From: CAZBWE01 sp964495465
Lineage (GTDB): Bacteria > Planctomycetota > Phycisphaerae > Sedimentisphaerales > Anaerobacaceae
Assembly (NCBI GenBank): GCA_964495465.1
Contig: CAZBWE010000059.1
Location: 1-14,682 of the forward strand
Direction: 5' to 3'
Length of the DNA: 14,682 nt
Both the position numbers and the translations under genes were made by a program. The first letter of the stretch is position 1; the number at the start of each line of letters is the position of its first letter. Below the pieces are notes generated by a model. The model was not told the DNA's origin. It did not search any database and was given only the letters and a program-made list of their open reading frames with translations. Of the stretch, positions 1 through 7,258 are shown in pieces.

Positions 1-2
1 AC

Positions 3-316
3 CATGGATATGTCAAGACCATCAAAGACGGGACAACCTATATTGTAACAGGTGGCGGTGGGCACGCCTGGATGGAGAACACGGCCGATTTCATCATTTG
101 GTCAGAATTGGGGTGGAAAATGGCATGATTACAGAAACAGTGGTTGTTACTAAGAAACACCTGGAGACCATAGAGCTTTTAGAGCGTAATATTGTAGTTT
201 ACCTCTGGCCCCTTATTTCTCGAAATTACGTGTCTGTGGCTGTAACACTTCTGCTTTCAGTGATAGCAGTTTGGTTATTATCTTCTTCGATCAGACGCTG
301 TGGGCAACTCAAATAA
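3..316 (+). pseudogene. Calcineurin-like phosphoesterase, C-terminal end, frameshifted (partial at left edge)
   Basis: The frame beginning at base 3 reads HGYVKTIKDGTTYIVTGGGG, which matches the end of calcineurin-like/purple-acid-phosphatase-type metallophosphoesterases: the last metal-binding His region, then the Tyr-Ile-Val-Thr-Gly-Gly-Gly-Gly strand. This frame stops at 126-128. The continuation expected in the family (HHLVRIGVENGMITETVVV) lies in the frame one base earlier, which stays open to the TAA ending at 316. Adding one G to the G run at 60-62 joins the two into TGGGGARLDGEHGRFHHLVRI. The tail has a hydrophobic segment (about bases 228-288, VAVTLLLSVIAVWLL) followed by SSSIRRCGQLK, which suggests a C-terminal membrane anchor. 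It is either a real frameshift or a homopolymer sequencing error. The N-terminal catalytic part lies outside the window. The family call rests on a short stretch. Confidence 0.6.
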
Positions 317-424
317 AAATATCAAAAAATTCTATTTCGTTTTTTACGAGCCGGCTATAATATCTTTATTTCGAGAATCCGGCTGGATAGTGGTTCAAAT
401 TATAAATTAATTAGAATATCATCA
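317..424 (+). promoter_or_regulatory. Possible promoter region for the downstream methyltransferase-like gene
   Basis: This AT-rich 108-base spacer contains a perfect TATAAT at 356-361, but no good -35 element sits at 16-18 bases upstream. An inverted repeat, AGCCGG (349-354) and CCGGCT (379-384), flanks the hexamer, so the -10 would lie in the loop or between operator half-sites. There is no clear Shine-Dalgarno sequence before the ATG at 425. This is weak evidence. Confidence 0.25.
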
Positions 425-1162
425 ATGGCTCAGACAGAAGAATTCAAACGCGCAGGAAGCTGGCTGTTCAGATGGAGAAGCTTTCTGCCTTTCCTGACAA
501 TACCGCTTTTTCTCATTGCTTTTAAGAATTTCACATTCCTTGAAGGTAGTCATACCCTTGATATTCTATGGGAGGTACTCTGTTTTGCCGTTACCTTTTT
601 GGGATTTGGAATTCGTATTTATACGGTCGGGCATACGCCCAAAGGGACATCCGGCAGGAGAACAAGAAGACAAAAAGCAGAAGTTTTAAATACTACAGGA
701 ATATATTCAGTGGTCCGGCATCCGTTATATTTAGGTAACTTTTTAATATGGTTCGGGGTATCTCTTTTCATACGCTCATTTTTCTTTAGTTTAGCAGCCA
801 TTTTGCTTTTCCTTTTGTATTATGAGCGAATAATCTTTGCGGAAGAGGATTTTCTGCGTGAGAAATTCGGGCAGGCATTTAACGATTGGGCGGAGAGGAC
901 ACCTGTATTTTTTCTGCGTCTTAAGAACTGGCAAAAACCGAGTTTGCCTTTTTCACTGAAGACGGTTCTTAAGAGAGAATACACAGCGTTTTTCGTTATA
1001 ACAGCTACATTTACGTGCCTGGAAGTTATAGGGGATTTCTACTATAAAGGGAAGTGGCAGATAAGCTGGTTCTATCTTATATTATTTTGTTTCGGATTGG
1101 TTGTGTATATTATTTTGCTTACCCTGAAGAAAAAGCATTTTTTAGATGTTGAAGGACGATAG
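425..1162 (+). CDS. Isoprenylcysteine carboxyl methyltransferase-like membrane protein
   Basis: This 245-residue integral membrane protein belongs to the ICMT/phospholipid methyltransferase superfamily, which uses S-adenosylmethionine in the membrane. The family signature is clear: TTGIYSVVRHPLYLGNFLIW at about residues 89-108 (the RHPxY motif), then a long hydrophobic hairpin, then EEDFLREKFGQAFNDW at about 139-154 with RTPVFF after it. Hydrophobic segments lie at about 20-36, 47-66, 99-138, 186-206 and 213-235. The last two form an extension beyond the methyltransferase core. Bacterial members methylate various lipids and small molecules, and the substrate here cannot be read from sequence. 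The ATG at 425 starts just before a charged N-terminus but lacks an obvious ribosome binding site. The gene stands alone: the phosphoesterase remnant lies upstream and a repeat tract begins directly after its stop. Confidence 0.8.
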   Translation: MAQTEEFKRAGSWLFRWRSFLPFLTIPLFLIAFKNFTFLEGSHTLDILWEVLCFAVTFLGFGIRIYTVGHTPKGTSGRRTRRQKAEVLNTTGIYSVVRHPLYLGNFLIWFGVSLFIRSFFFSLAAILLFLLYYERIIFAEEDFLREKFGQAFNDWAERTPVFFLRLKNWQKPSLPFSLKTVLKREYTAFFVITATFTCLEVIGDFYYKGKWQISWFYLILFCFGLVVYIILLTLKKKHFLDVEGR

Positions 1163-1164
1163 AA

Positions 1165-1274
1165 ACGAGGAACGAGGGAGGAGGGACGATTGACGATGGA
1201 TGATGGACGACGGAGGAGGGAGGACAGAGGACGGATGACGAAGGGGGGACAAGAGACGACGGACGAGGGACGAA
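1165..1274. repeat. Purine-rich GGACGA low-complexity tract
   Basis: This is a degenerate tandem of G(A)GGACGA/GATGGACGA-like units on the + strand, almost devoid of pyrimidines apart from the C of each GACGA unit. Read on the other strand it encodes repeated PSS/VPP residues, which is a composition artefact and not a protein. It starts immediately after the stop of the methyltransferase-like gene. A related tract lies at 9611-9677, also followed by an AT-rich module, so the two belong to one dispersed repeat family. Confidence 0.75.
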
Positions 1275-1392
1275 AAAAAATTCTAATATCGAAATCCTAA
1301 TCTCTACCCGGCTTCGCCTATGGCTATGCCGAGCCAAGAATCCTAAACAATATCGAAATTCAAATGACCAAATGCTCGAAATGATACTTATT
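1275..1392. repeat. AT-rich dispersed intergenic repeat module (ATTCTAA / ATCGAAAT type)
   Basis: After an A run, the sequence repeats short words such as ATTCTAATATCGAAATCCTAA, AGAATCCTAAACAATATC and GAAATTCAAATGACCAAATG. A GC-richer insert, GGCTTCGCCTATGGCTATGC (about 1310-1329, closing with CGAGCC), interrupts it and can form an imperfect hairpin. The order purine tract, then A run, then ATTCTAA/CGAAAT words, then AAATGNNCAAA is repeated at 9731-9831. No gene is visible here. Confidence 0.6.
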
Positions 1393-1410
1393 CGGGGGTA
1401 TGTAAAACCA

Positions 1411-1749
1411 TTAAGCGGGGATAGTTCGTTCGCTTGCCCAGCTTCTCAGTAAGGTGATGTCTTCACTTTTTATCACGGCCAGGGGTTTTGTGGAATGCAG
1501 ATGCTCCAAAATGTGAGACATTGCGAGGGTCTGCTGCCTGTTTGCGGCGGTATAAAGCACCGATATGATTATCTGCTCGATTTCGGCGCCGCTGAATAAA
1601 TCAGAATTGTCGGCAAGAGTGTCTAAATCAAACTTCTCAATATTAATCGCTCTTTTGGTCAGATGGATTCTGAAAATTCCCTTCCGCAATTCTTTGTCCG
1701 GCAGGTCTTTGACCCTGCGGATTTGTCGGTCGAGGACAATTATCTTCAA
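1411..1749 (-). pseudogene. Ycf46-like AAA ATPase, C-terminal remnant
   Basis: The minus strand encodes about 100 residues resembling the C-terminal lid of Ycf46-type AAA+ ATPases: DLPDKELRKGIFRIHLTKR, then FDLDTLADNSDLFSGAEIEQ (the sensor-2-region SGAEIEQ motif), then STKPLAVIKSEDITLLRSWA and a final SERTIPA. The whole AAA core (Walker A, Walker B, arginine finger) is missing. Similarity begins at the VKDLPD segment, only about 35 bases after the 3' end of tRNA-Gly, and the open frame upstream runs through the tRNA itself. No sensible start codon or ribosome binding site exists, so it cannot make an intact ATPase. The cytoplasmic family has about 500 residues, so roughly four fifths are gone. 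Loss by recombination at the tRNA end is an inference. Confidence 0.7.
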
Positions 1750-1820
1750 AGCGGGTGGCGGGGATCGAACCCGCGTAGCCGGCTTGGAAGGCCGGTGCAT
1801 TACCACTATGCTACACCCGC
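1750..1820 (-). tRNA. tRNA-Gly (anticodon UCC)
   Basis: Read on the minus strand, the 7-bp acceptor stem GCGGGTG pairs with CACCCGC. The D arm is GCATAGTGGTAATGC. The anticodon arm is CCGGCCTTCCAAGCCGG, with a 7-base loop CTTCCAA and anticodon TCC. The T arm is GCGGGTTCGATCCCCGC with the invariant GTTCGATCC. The base after the acceptor stem is T, the usual discriminator of bacterial tRNA-Gly. CCA is not encoded. Length is 71 nt. The AAA ATPase remnant begins directly downstream of its 3' end. Confidence 0.96.
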
Positions 1821-1995
1821 AGATGATTTAAAACTTGATTTTTATTGTTTAATTGTTATTAAAACACGAAATATAGAAACTTAATAGCTAATAGTCAACA
1901 AGAAATGGCAAACTATGGTTGGAAAAGGTGCATTTCACGTTTGTAGGTGGATTTTTCAAACTGCAGGAGATTTTTTCCGCTGCAATACGTCGATT

Positions 1996-4900
1996 TTAGT
2001 TTAAATCTGATAACCAATACTCTGCCATCATAGCAAGGTCGTTAAAATCAACCCGGCCGTTTGAATTAATATCAATCAATTCTGATAAATCCGACTCCAG
2101 CCACCACTGGGCAAAGCTCGCCAGGTCGGCCATATCTACATCTCCATCCGGCTCCGTATCGCCCGGAATATGCGTCGCAAAACTCCAGAGCGGCCCTATA
2201 CGTTCAACTGTATCAATTCGCCAATGATACCATCTCGCCCAATCCATATCAGTATCTCCATAGGGGTCGCACGTCGTCGAGCCATCCGTAATTGTCTCAA
2301 TCAAGCTAATTGCTTCCGGGCTGGTTCCCAAATAGACCCCATAATCATTGCAGTCGGATGTCCATTGCAGAAGAGCGTCAGGAGCAACGGCCAACTGGCC
2401 GTCAGCAGGAACCGGGTTGCTTACAACCGCCGATACCGCACTTATCGTATATCCGTAGGTGTATGGCTGAGCAGGCAACCTGTACTGCGGATGAGGCCAG
2501 GCCCCCCAGCTGTTATCGCCGCCCACACCCATCTGCCCGTAGTCGATATTCACCGTCAGATTATCCTGTCGTGGAAGTTCATAAATATGGCCTGCCGCTT
2601 CAAGATCTGCTATTGTATAAGGCCAGACGCCGGTCATCAGCAGGTCGTCAGCTTCTATGAGAAGCCCCAGGCCGTTGATATCGGTAACCGTCATCCACCG
2701 CACATCCGTTCGGTTGGCATTTTCCTGTGGTCGGACATAGTCAAATATAAAGTCTTCAACCTTCAAACTGTAGCGTCCTACTGCTCCGCTGGTCTTGCGG
2801 TCCCAATAAGTTTCCCACGGACCCCGGCCATACCACTGGACATGGTCGAACCGCCCGGGCATCTCCATTTGCATTCCAAACCTCGGCAAATCTTCCAATT
2901 CACCCGCCGGTTCGATACTGCCCTCAATATGGACGTCGCCGTTTCCGTAAATTGTGTAAATGATATCGTAATCGGAGCTATTCACGCCCGGCAGAGTGAA
3001 ATCTACCGCAATTTCCACCACCGAGCTTTGCGGCTGGCTCGTTATAATACTGTCAACAACCCGCGTTGCCCCGGCGTTCTTCCAATCTCCCTGTCGCCCC
3101 GGCATCCCGTTGCCGTTATCGTTGTCCGTCGGAGCACGCCAGAAGTTCGGGACAAGGCCGCCCGCAACAAACTCGATTCCATCAACCAAAAATGATTCGA
3201 GCGAGCCGCTGTTTTTCCCTATAAGCAGTTCAAAGTTCGTGCCGGTAACTATGCAGCTTTCGGCTGTCTCACTCAGAGTAAGCTCGTCCATTTCCGCAGG
3301 GTCATCGGGCGTCTTGGATGGAACTTCCCAGGGAACCTCAAGCTCGTCCCACGCTACTACGTGCCCGGCATCGGCCCATAGAGTATCTTCTGAAAGACTA
3401 AATACCACTTTCAGCAGATACTCTGTGCCCGCCGGTTTAACTGGCGGCTCGGTTATACCTACCGTAACGTCCTGCTGCTGACCCGGCCCAAGAGCCATCT
3501 TCGGCAAAGTCCCCTGCTGAATCACCCTGCCATTCGCTGTCAGCTCCCAGGAAATATCTGTAAAATCAAGATTAATGAATGAATACTTGTTATGAATCTG
3601 CACAACACCCGATGCAACATCGACAGAATATACCTTAATATACTGATAAACCTTTTTCACCTCGTTAAGGTGTGGGTTCGGTTTTCGGTCCGGCTGAACT
3701 ATACCGTTGCAGCAGAAGTTTCCGCTGTTGGGATAATCGCCGTAATCTCCGCCGTAGGCCCAGTAGATCTCACCTCCGCCAATAAGCGACAAATCCCCTG
3801 AATCAAACTCCAGCCATAAAACAGCGCTGCCGGGCGGCGCTGCATTGGGCTGATTAAGCTCGCTCTCATCGAGCGTCTCGTTGTAAATCCTCACCTTGTC
3901 AATCACGCCGTTAAACCGCCGACTGGTTATCTCGCTATTTCTTCCTATATTCACGGGGTATGCGTTTGTTTCAATGCTCCCGCTATGAGAAGTTGTATTT
4001 AGCTCTGCTCCATCAATATAAATCCGTAGTGTCGTCCCGTCATAGGTCCCTGCAATATGGTGCCAATTGCCGACCCAGTCCACCGGCAGCGGCGTATTAC
4101 AGGTAATCCAGCCGCCGTCATATATAAAGAATTCCAGCTCCTCTCCGTTGCCGGCGATTTTAATGGCATATTGATGGTCGCCTTTGGTGATTATTGGGCC
4201 GTTGGTAGTGTTTGTCTCCGGCTTTACCCACGCTTCGAGAGTGAGTGACGTCCCTGTAATATCAAGACTCGTATCGTCAGCGACAATTGCATATCCATTC
4301 AGCGCCTCACCGGAATAACCCGTTACAAATTCGCCGTAGGCAGTCGCATCGTTATCATACGAACTGTGGTCGTTTACCTCGACAATGGCGTCACTGTATT
4401 CACGAAGGCCCTGGTCTGCATAGTCCCAGATACACCCGCCCTGAAGCGCATCGTATGACTCAATGGCATCCCAGTAATCCTGAAAATTGCCGACACTGTT
4501 GCCCATAGCATGAGCATACTCACACATAATCAACGGCTTTGCCGGACTGCCCGAGGCGTAGTTGACGATAGAATCGATAGACGAATACATCGGACAATAA
4601 ATATCCGTATTCGCACCCGTTCCCGCCCGCTCATAGTGCACAAAACGAGTGTTGTCACGTGAGCGAATCCAGCTGCTTGTCGCCGTAAAGTTGATACCGT
4701 CCCCTGCCTCATTTCCGAGCGACCACAGGATTACACAGGAGTGGTTCTTGTCTCTTTCGACCATATTGATTGTCCTGTCAAGGTGCGCCCACTGCCAGTT
4801 TATGTCTTTTGCAAGCGATTCATCGCCGTAGCCCATTCCGTGCGATTCGATATTGGCCTCATCAATCACGTATATCCCGTACTTATCACAAAGCTTATAC

Positions 4901-6990
4901 CATTTCGGGTCATCCGGATAATGTGATGTCCGAACTGCGTTTATGTTGTACCTCTTAAGCAGTTTTATATCCTCAAGCATCCTGCTGTATGGTATTGCCC
5001 TGCCGTGGTCCGGGTCGTGTTCGTGACGGTCAACGCCTTTAATATAAATCGCTACTCCGTTAACAAGAAGCTGGCTGTTTACAATCTCAATCTTGCGAAA
5101 TCCGAACCTGCACTGCTCAACCTCAATAACCAGGCCGTTCGAGTCCTTAACCGTCAGCAGCACCTGATACAGATAAGGGCTCTCTGCGCTCCACTTATAT
5201 GGATTGCTTACAGCCGCCTGCATTTCTATCACATTCTCCTCGCCTGCTTCAAGGCAGCCGATGGAACCTGTTACTAACGGGTCTGTCCCAACCGCTGTTC
5301 CGTTGGCATCGAGAAGTGTTATTTCCACGCTATGTGTCCCAGCAGAAACGGTGTTATAATTTGTCAAATTAGCATCAACATATAAGGTCGCATCCTCATA
5401 TTGGTAGTCAAGGTCACATCGCACCCAGAAATCACGCAAATGAACCTGCGGCGTTGAAAAAAGATATACATCGCGATAAATTCCGCTGAATCGCCACATA
5501 TCCTGGTCTTCGAGATAGCTGCCGTCCGACCAGCGATATACCTCTGCAGCCAGAACATTCGTCCCTACCACGAGATAGTCGGTAATATCCCACTCTGCCG
5601 GCGTCATACTATCCTGGCTGTAACCAACCTTCTGCCCGTTAATCCAGAGATAAAATGCGCTCTTGACACCGTCAAAATGTATGAAAACCCTTCTGCCCGT
5701 CCATTCCGTCGGTATCGTAAATTCCGTCCGATATGAGCCGACGGGATTTCTCAGCGTATAGGATGTATAGTTGCTCGGCGGGGTGCTGGTTACTCGCGGA
5801 GGGGCCTTTTGAAACGGATATGTTGCATTTGTATATATCGGCACACCGTAGCCCTGAAGCTGCCAGTTGCTCGGCACCGTTATTTCATTCCAGTCATCCA
5901 CATCGTATCCGACTTCATAGAAGTCTGTTGGCCGGTCTTCCGGTTTCGGCGACCAGTTAAACTTCCACTTGCCGTTCAATAGCTTATGATATATCGATGC
6001 CTCACGCGTCCCTTCAACAGCGCTTACCCTGTCGGGATACGGCATAAGCGTCGAATGTCTCGGGGCCTTATTGTGACCGGTAACCTTCATATTTTCCCAG
6101 TCCACGCCGCCAGTTGTAAAGCTCCACAAATCACCCTCGTCACCGCCAACTATATCAACGCGCCAGTAGTAATCGGTATTCATAATCAACCGTGAAGGTG
6201 GTTGATAGGATTCTTCTGTTACTCGTTCAGGGATTACTCCATCTAAGTCGGCAGAGAGACCAAGATAAACATCGTATTCGGGTTCCGGCATAAGCTCCGG
6301 AGGTGGTGCGTCCCAGTTCAGGGTTGCCTCGGTATCAACATACGTCTCTCCATTATAAGGCGAGGGGTTGCTGACCTTGACTTGCTGTGCACTATCGGTC
6401 AATCGTATGTTGTCCAATCCGAGCCAGCTACTGCCAGTGATATTGGTAAATTCGATTCCGAGTCTTTTCCCAACCGCATCCGGGACATCGCCTGCCGAGA
6501 AGCCAAGAGAGTACTCATCCATAACATCGCTGCTCAGACTTACCGTTGTTACCGCTGCCTGGACCCTCACACCATCATCGTCATAATATAGCACCATTTG
6601 CAGAGTAGCAGATGAACCGCCGGTCCAACGGGCATCACACTTCAGCTCATAATTCATACCAGATTCGACAGAACAATCCGTCAGCTGCCAAACTGCCGGA
6701 TCACTACCCATCAAAAAAGCCGTATAGCTGCCCTGTGTCGGGCTATATCCCGTCTCGACTCCGGAATCCCACGCTGCCGTATCGCTGCTCCAGCCGGGAA
6801 TATCATATACCTGGCCATCCCAGCCCGGGTCGGCGCATTCGCAGTCGAAGCCCTTGATTTTTCCCAGCCCGGGTATCTCAAAGCTGTAATTTTCGACCGT
6901 TATTGGACCGGCCAGCCCTGTTCTTGCGGCCGCGGCAATCCAAAACATCACAATTACCGATATAACATAAGCCCTTTGCTTCGCTGACAT
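1996..6990 (-). CDS. Secreted multidomain GH2 (LacZ-type) beta-galactosidase with inserted LamG and C-terminal dockerin-like domain
   Basis: This 1664-residue exported glycoside hydrolase probably releases beta-linked galactose from polysaccharide outside the cytoplasm. Domains in order: signal peptide 1-27 (cleavage after GLA); carbohydrate-binding-like beta sandwich about 29-197 (starts ENYSFEIPG, ends LDNIRL); fibronectin-III-like about 200-292; GH2 jelly roll about 320-503 (GSYLEDQDMWRFSGIYRDVY); GH2 Ig-like about 505-632; catalytic barrel about 632-1115, interrupted by a LamG domain at about 870-1068; beta-sandwich about 1115-1220; LacZ small-chain domain about 1235-1517; second Ig-like domain about 1520-1605; dockerin-like pair of calcium loops about 1608-1661. 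The acid/base is Glu761 in SLGNEAGDG and the nucleophile is Glu824 in MCEYAHAMGNS. The ATG at 6990 follows GAGG and AGGAAA and opens directly into the signal peptide. Galactosidase specificity is inferred from LacZ likeness; other GH2 activities are possible. Confidence 0.95.
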   Translation of the reverse strand: MSAKQRAYVISVIVMFWIAAAARTGLAGPITVENYSFEIPGLGKIKGFDCECADPGWDGQVYDIPGWSSDTAAWDSGVETGYSPTQGSYTAFLMGSDPAVWQLTDCSVESGMNYELKCDARWTGGSSATLQMVLYYDDDGVRVQAAVTTVSLSSDVMDEYSLGFSAGDVPDAVGKRLGIEFTNITGSSWLGLDNIRLTDSAQQVKVSNPSPYNGETYVDTEATLNWDAPPPELMPEPEYDVYLGLSADLDGVIPERVTEESYQPPSRLIMNTDYYWRVDIVGGDEGDLWSFTTGGVDWENMKVTGHNKAPRHSTLMPYPDRVSAVEGTREASIYHKLLNGKWKFNWSPKPEDRPTDFYEVGYDVDDWNEITVPSNWQLQGYGVPIYTNATYPFQKAPPRVTSTPPSNYTSYTLRNPVGSYRTEFTIPTEWTGRRVFIHFDGVKSAFYLWINGQKVGYSQDSMTPAEWDITDYLVVGTNVLAAEVYRWSDGSYLEDQDMWRFSGIYRDVYLFSTPQVHLRDFWVRCDLDYQYEDATLYVDANLTNYNTVSAGTHSVEITLLDANGTAVGTDPLVTGSIGCLEAGEENVIEMQAAVSNPYKWSAESPYLYQVLLTVKDSNGLVIEVEQCRFGFRKIEIVNSQLLVNGVAIYIKGVDRHEHDPDHGRAIPYSRMLEDIKLLKRYNINAVRTSHYPDDPKWYKLCDKYGIYVIDEANIESHGMGYGDESLAKDINWQWAHLDRTINMVERDKNHSCVILWSLGNEAGDGINFTATSSWIRSRDNTRFVHYERAGTGANTDIYCPMYSSIDSIVNYASGSPAKPLIMCEYAHAMGNSVGNFQDYWDAIESYDALQGGCIWDYADQGLREYSDAIVEVNDHSSYDNDATAYGEFVTGYSGEALNGYAIVADDTSLDITGTSLTLEAWVKPETNTTNGPIITKGDHQYAIKIAGNGEELEFFIYDGGWITCNTPLPVDWVGNWHHIAGTYDGTTLRIYIDGAELNTTSHSGSIETNAYPVNIGRNSEITSRRFNGVIDKVRIYNETLDESELNQPNAAPPGSAVLWLEFDSGDLSLIGGGEIYWAYGGDYGDYPNSGNFCCNGIVQPDRKPNPHLNEVKKVYQYIKVYSVDVASGVVQIHNKYSFINLDFTDISWELTANGRVIQQGTLPKMALGPGQQQDVTVGITEPPVKPAGTEYLLKVVFSLSEDTLWADAGHVVAWDELEVPWEVPSKTPDDPAEMDELTLSETAESCIVTGTNFELLIGKNSGSLESFLVDGIEFVAGGLVPNFWRAPTDNDNGNGMPGRQGDWKNAGATRVVDSIITSQPQSSVVEIAVDFTLPGVNSSDYDIIYTIYGNGDVHIEGSIEPAGELEDLPRFGMQMEMPGRFDHVQWYGRGPWETYWDRKTSGAVGRYSLKVEDFIFDYVRPQENANRTDVRWMTVTDINGLGLLIEADDLLMTGVWPYTIADLEAAGHIYELPRQDNLTVNIDYGQMGVGGDNSWGAWPHPQYRLPAQPYTYGYTISAVSAVVSNPVPADGQLAVAPDALLQWTSDCNDYGVYLGTSPEAISLIETITDGSTTCDPYGDTDMDWARWYHWRIDTVERIGPLWSFATHIPGDTEPDGDVDMADLASFAQWWLESDLSELIDINSNGRVDFNDLAMMAEYWLSDLN

Positions 6991-7046
6991 TACCTCATTT
7001 TCCTAAAGAGACACCTTTTTTTTAAATTCCCCTCAGCCGTCGCCTG

Positions 7047-7060
7047 ATGCTAATTTGCAT
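7047..7060. promoter_or_regulatory. 14-bp near-palindrome in the 5' leader of the GH2 gene (possible operator)
   Basis: ATGCTAATTTGCAT is a palindrome except for one mismatched pair at positions 5 and 10. It lies about 60 bases downstream of the predicted start of transcription and 56 bases before the ATG of the GH2 gene. Position and symmetry suit a repressor site for a sugar-inducible gene, but no regulator is encoded in the window and a short AT-rich palindrome can occur by chance. Confidence 0.2.
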
Positions 7061-7120
7061 ATAGATATGGTTCTTCATACGCAATGTTTTGCAACACAGC
7101 CAAACCTTCTCAACATAATT

Positions 7121-7149
7121 ACGATACCAAATAGAACCAAAATTGTCAA
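7121..7149 (-). promoter_or_regulatory. Sigma70-like promoter of the GH2 beta-galactosidase gene
   Basis: On the minus strand a perfect TTGACA (7144-7149) is followed, after exactly 17 bases, by TATCGT (7121-7126), which matches four of six -10 positions. Transcription would begin near 7114 and give a leader of about 120 bases. It is the only good promoter-like pair I saw upstream of the GH2 start. Its upstream side is only nine bases from the assembly gap, so further control elements may be missing. Confidence 0.55.
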
Positions 7150-7158
7150 GAGATTTCG

Positions 7159-7258
7159 NNNNNNNNNNNNNNNNNNNNNNNNNNNNNNNNNNNNNNNNNN
7201 NNNNNNNNNNNNNNNNNNNNNNNNNNNNNNNNNNNNNNNNNNNNNNNNNNNNNNNNNN
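7159..7258. other. Assembly gap of 100 N
   Basis: Exactly 100 undetermined bases, the conventional size for a scaffold join of unknown length. It removes the 5' end and promoter of proA. The true distance between the GH2 promoter and proA is unknown, and the two sides could even be wrongly joined. Confidence 0.98.

Noticed and set aside
98..316. A separate 72-residue gene starting with TTG
   Set aside because: The frame is open to the left edge and continues the phosphoesterase reading after one frameshift, so the TTG is internal sequence and not a start.
1119..1337. Minus-strand open frame rich in Pro, Ser and Val
   Set aside because: It is a translation of the GGACGA purine tract; the repeated PSS/VPP residues come from the DNA repeat and there is no family resemblance.
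1165..1392. A CRISPR array
   Set aside because: The repeated words are short, degenerate and without regular unique spacers; no cas gene is present anywhere in the window.
1565..1884. Plus-strand open frames across 1565-1884
   Set aside because: They run through the tRNA-Gly gene and the ATPase remnant on the opposite strand, and their sequences resemble nothing.
1608..2190. A cellulosome, suggested by the dockerin-like end of the GH2 protein
   Set aside because: Dockerin-like modules are common in Planctomycetota exported proteins without known cellulosomes, and no cohesin or scaffoldin is visible.
2170..3195. A 341-residue open frame antisense to the GH2 gene
   Set aside because: It is the reverse-strand shadow of a well-supported catalytic gene, with high Arg/Pro/His content and no domain.
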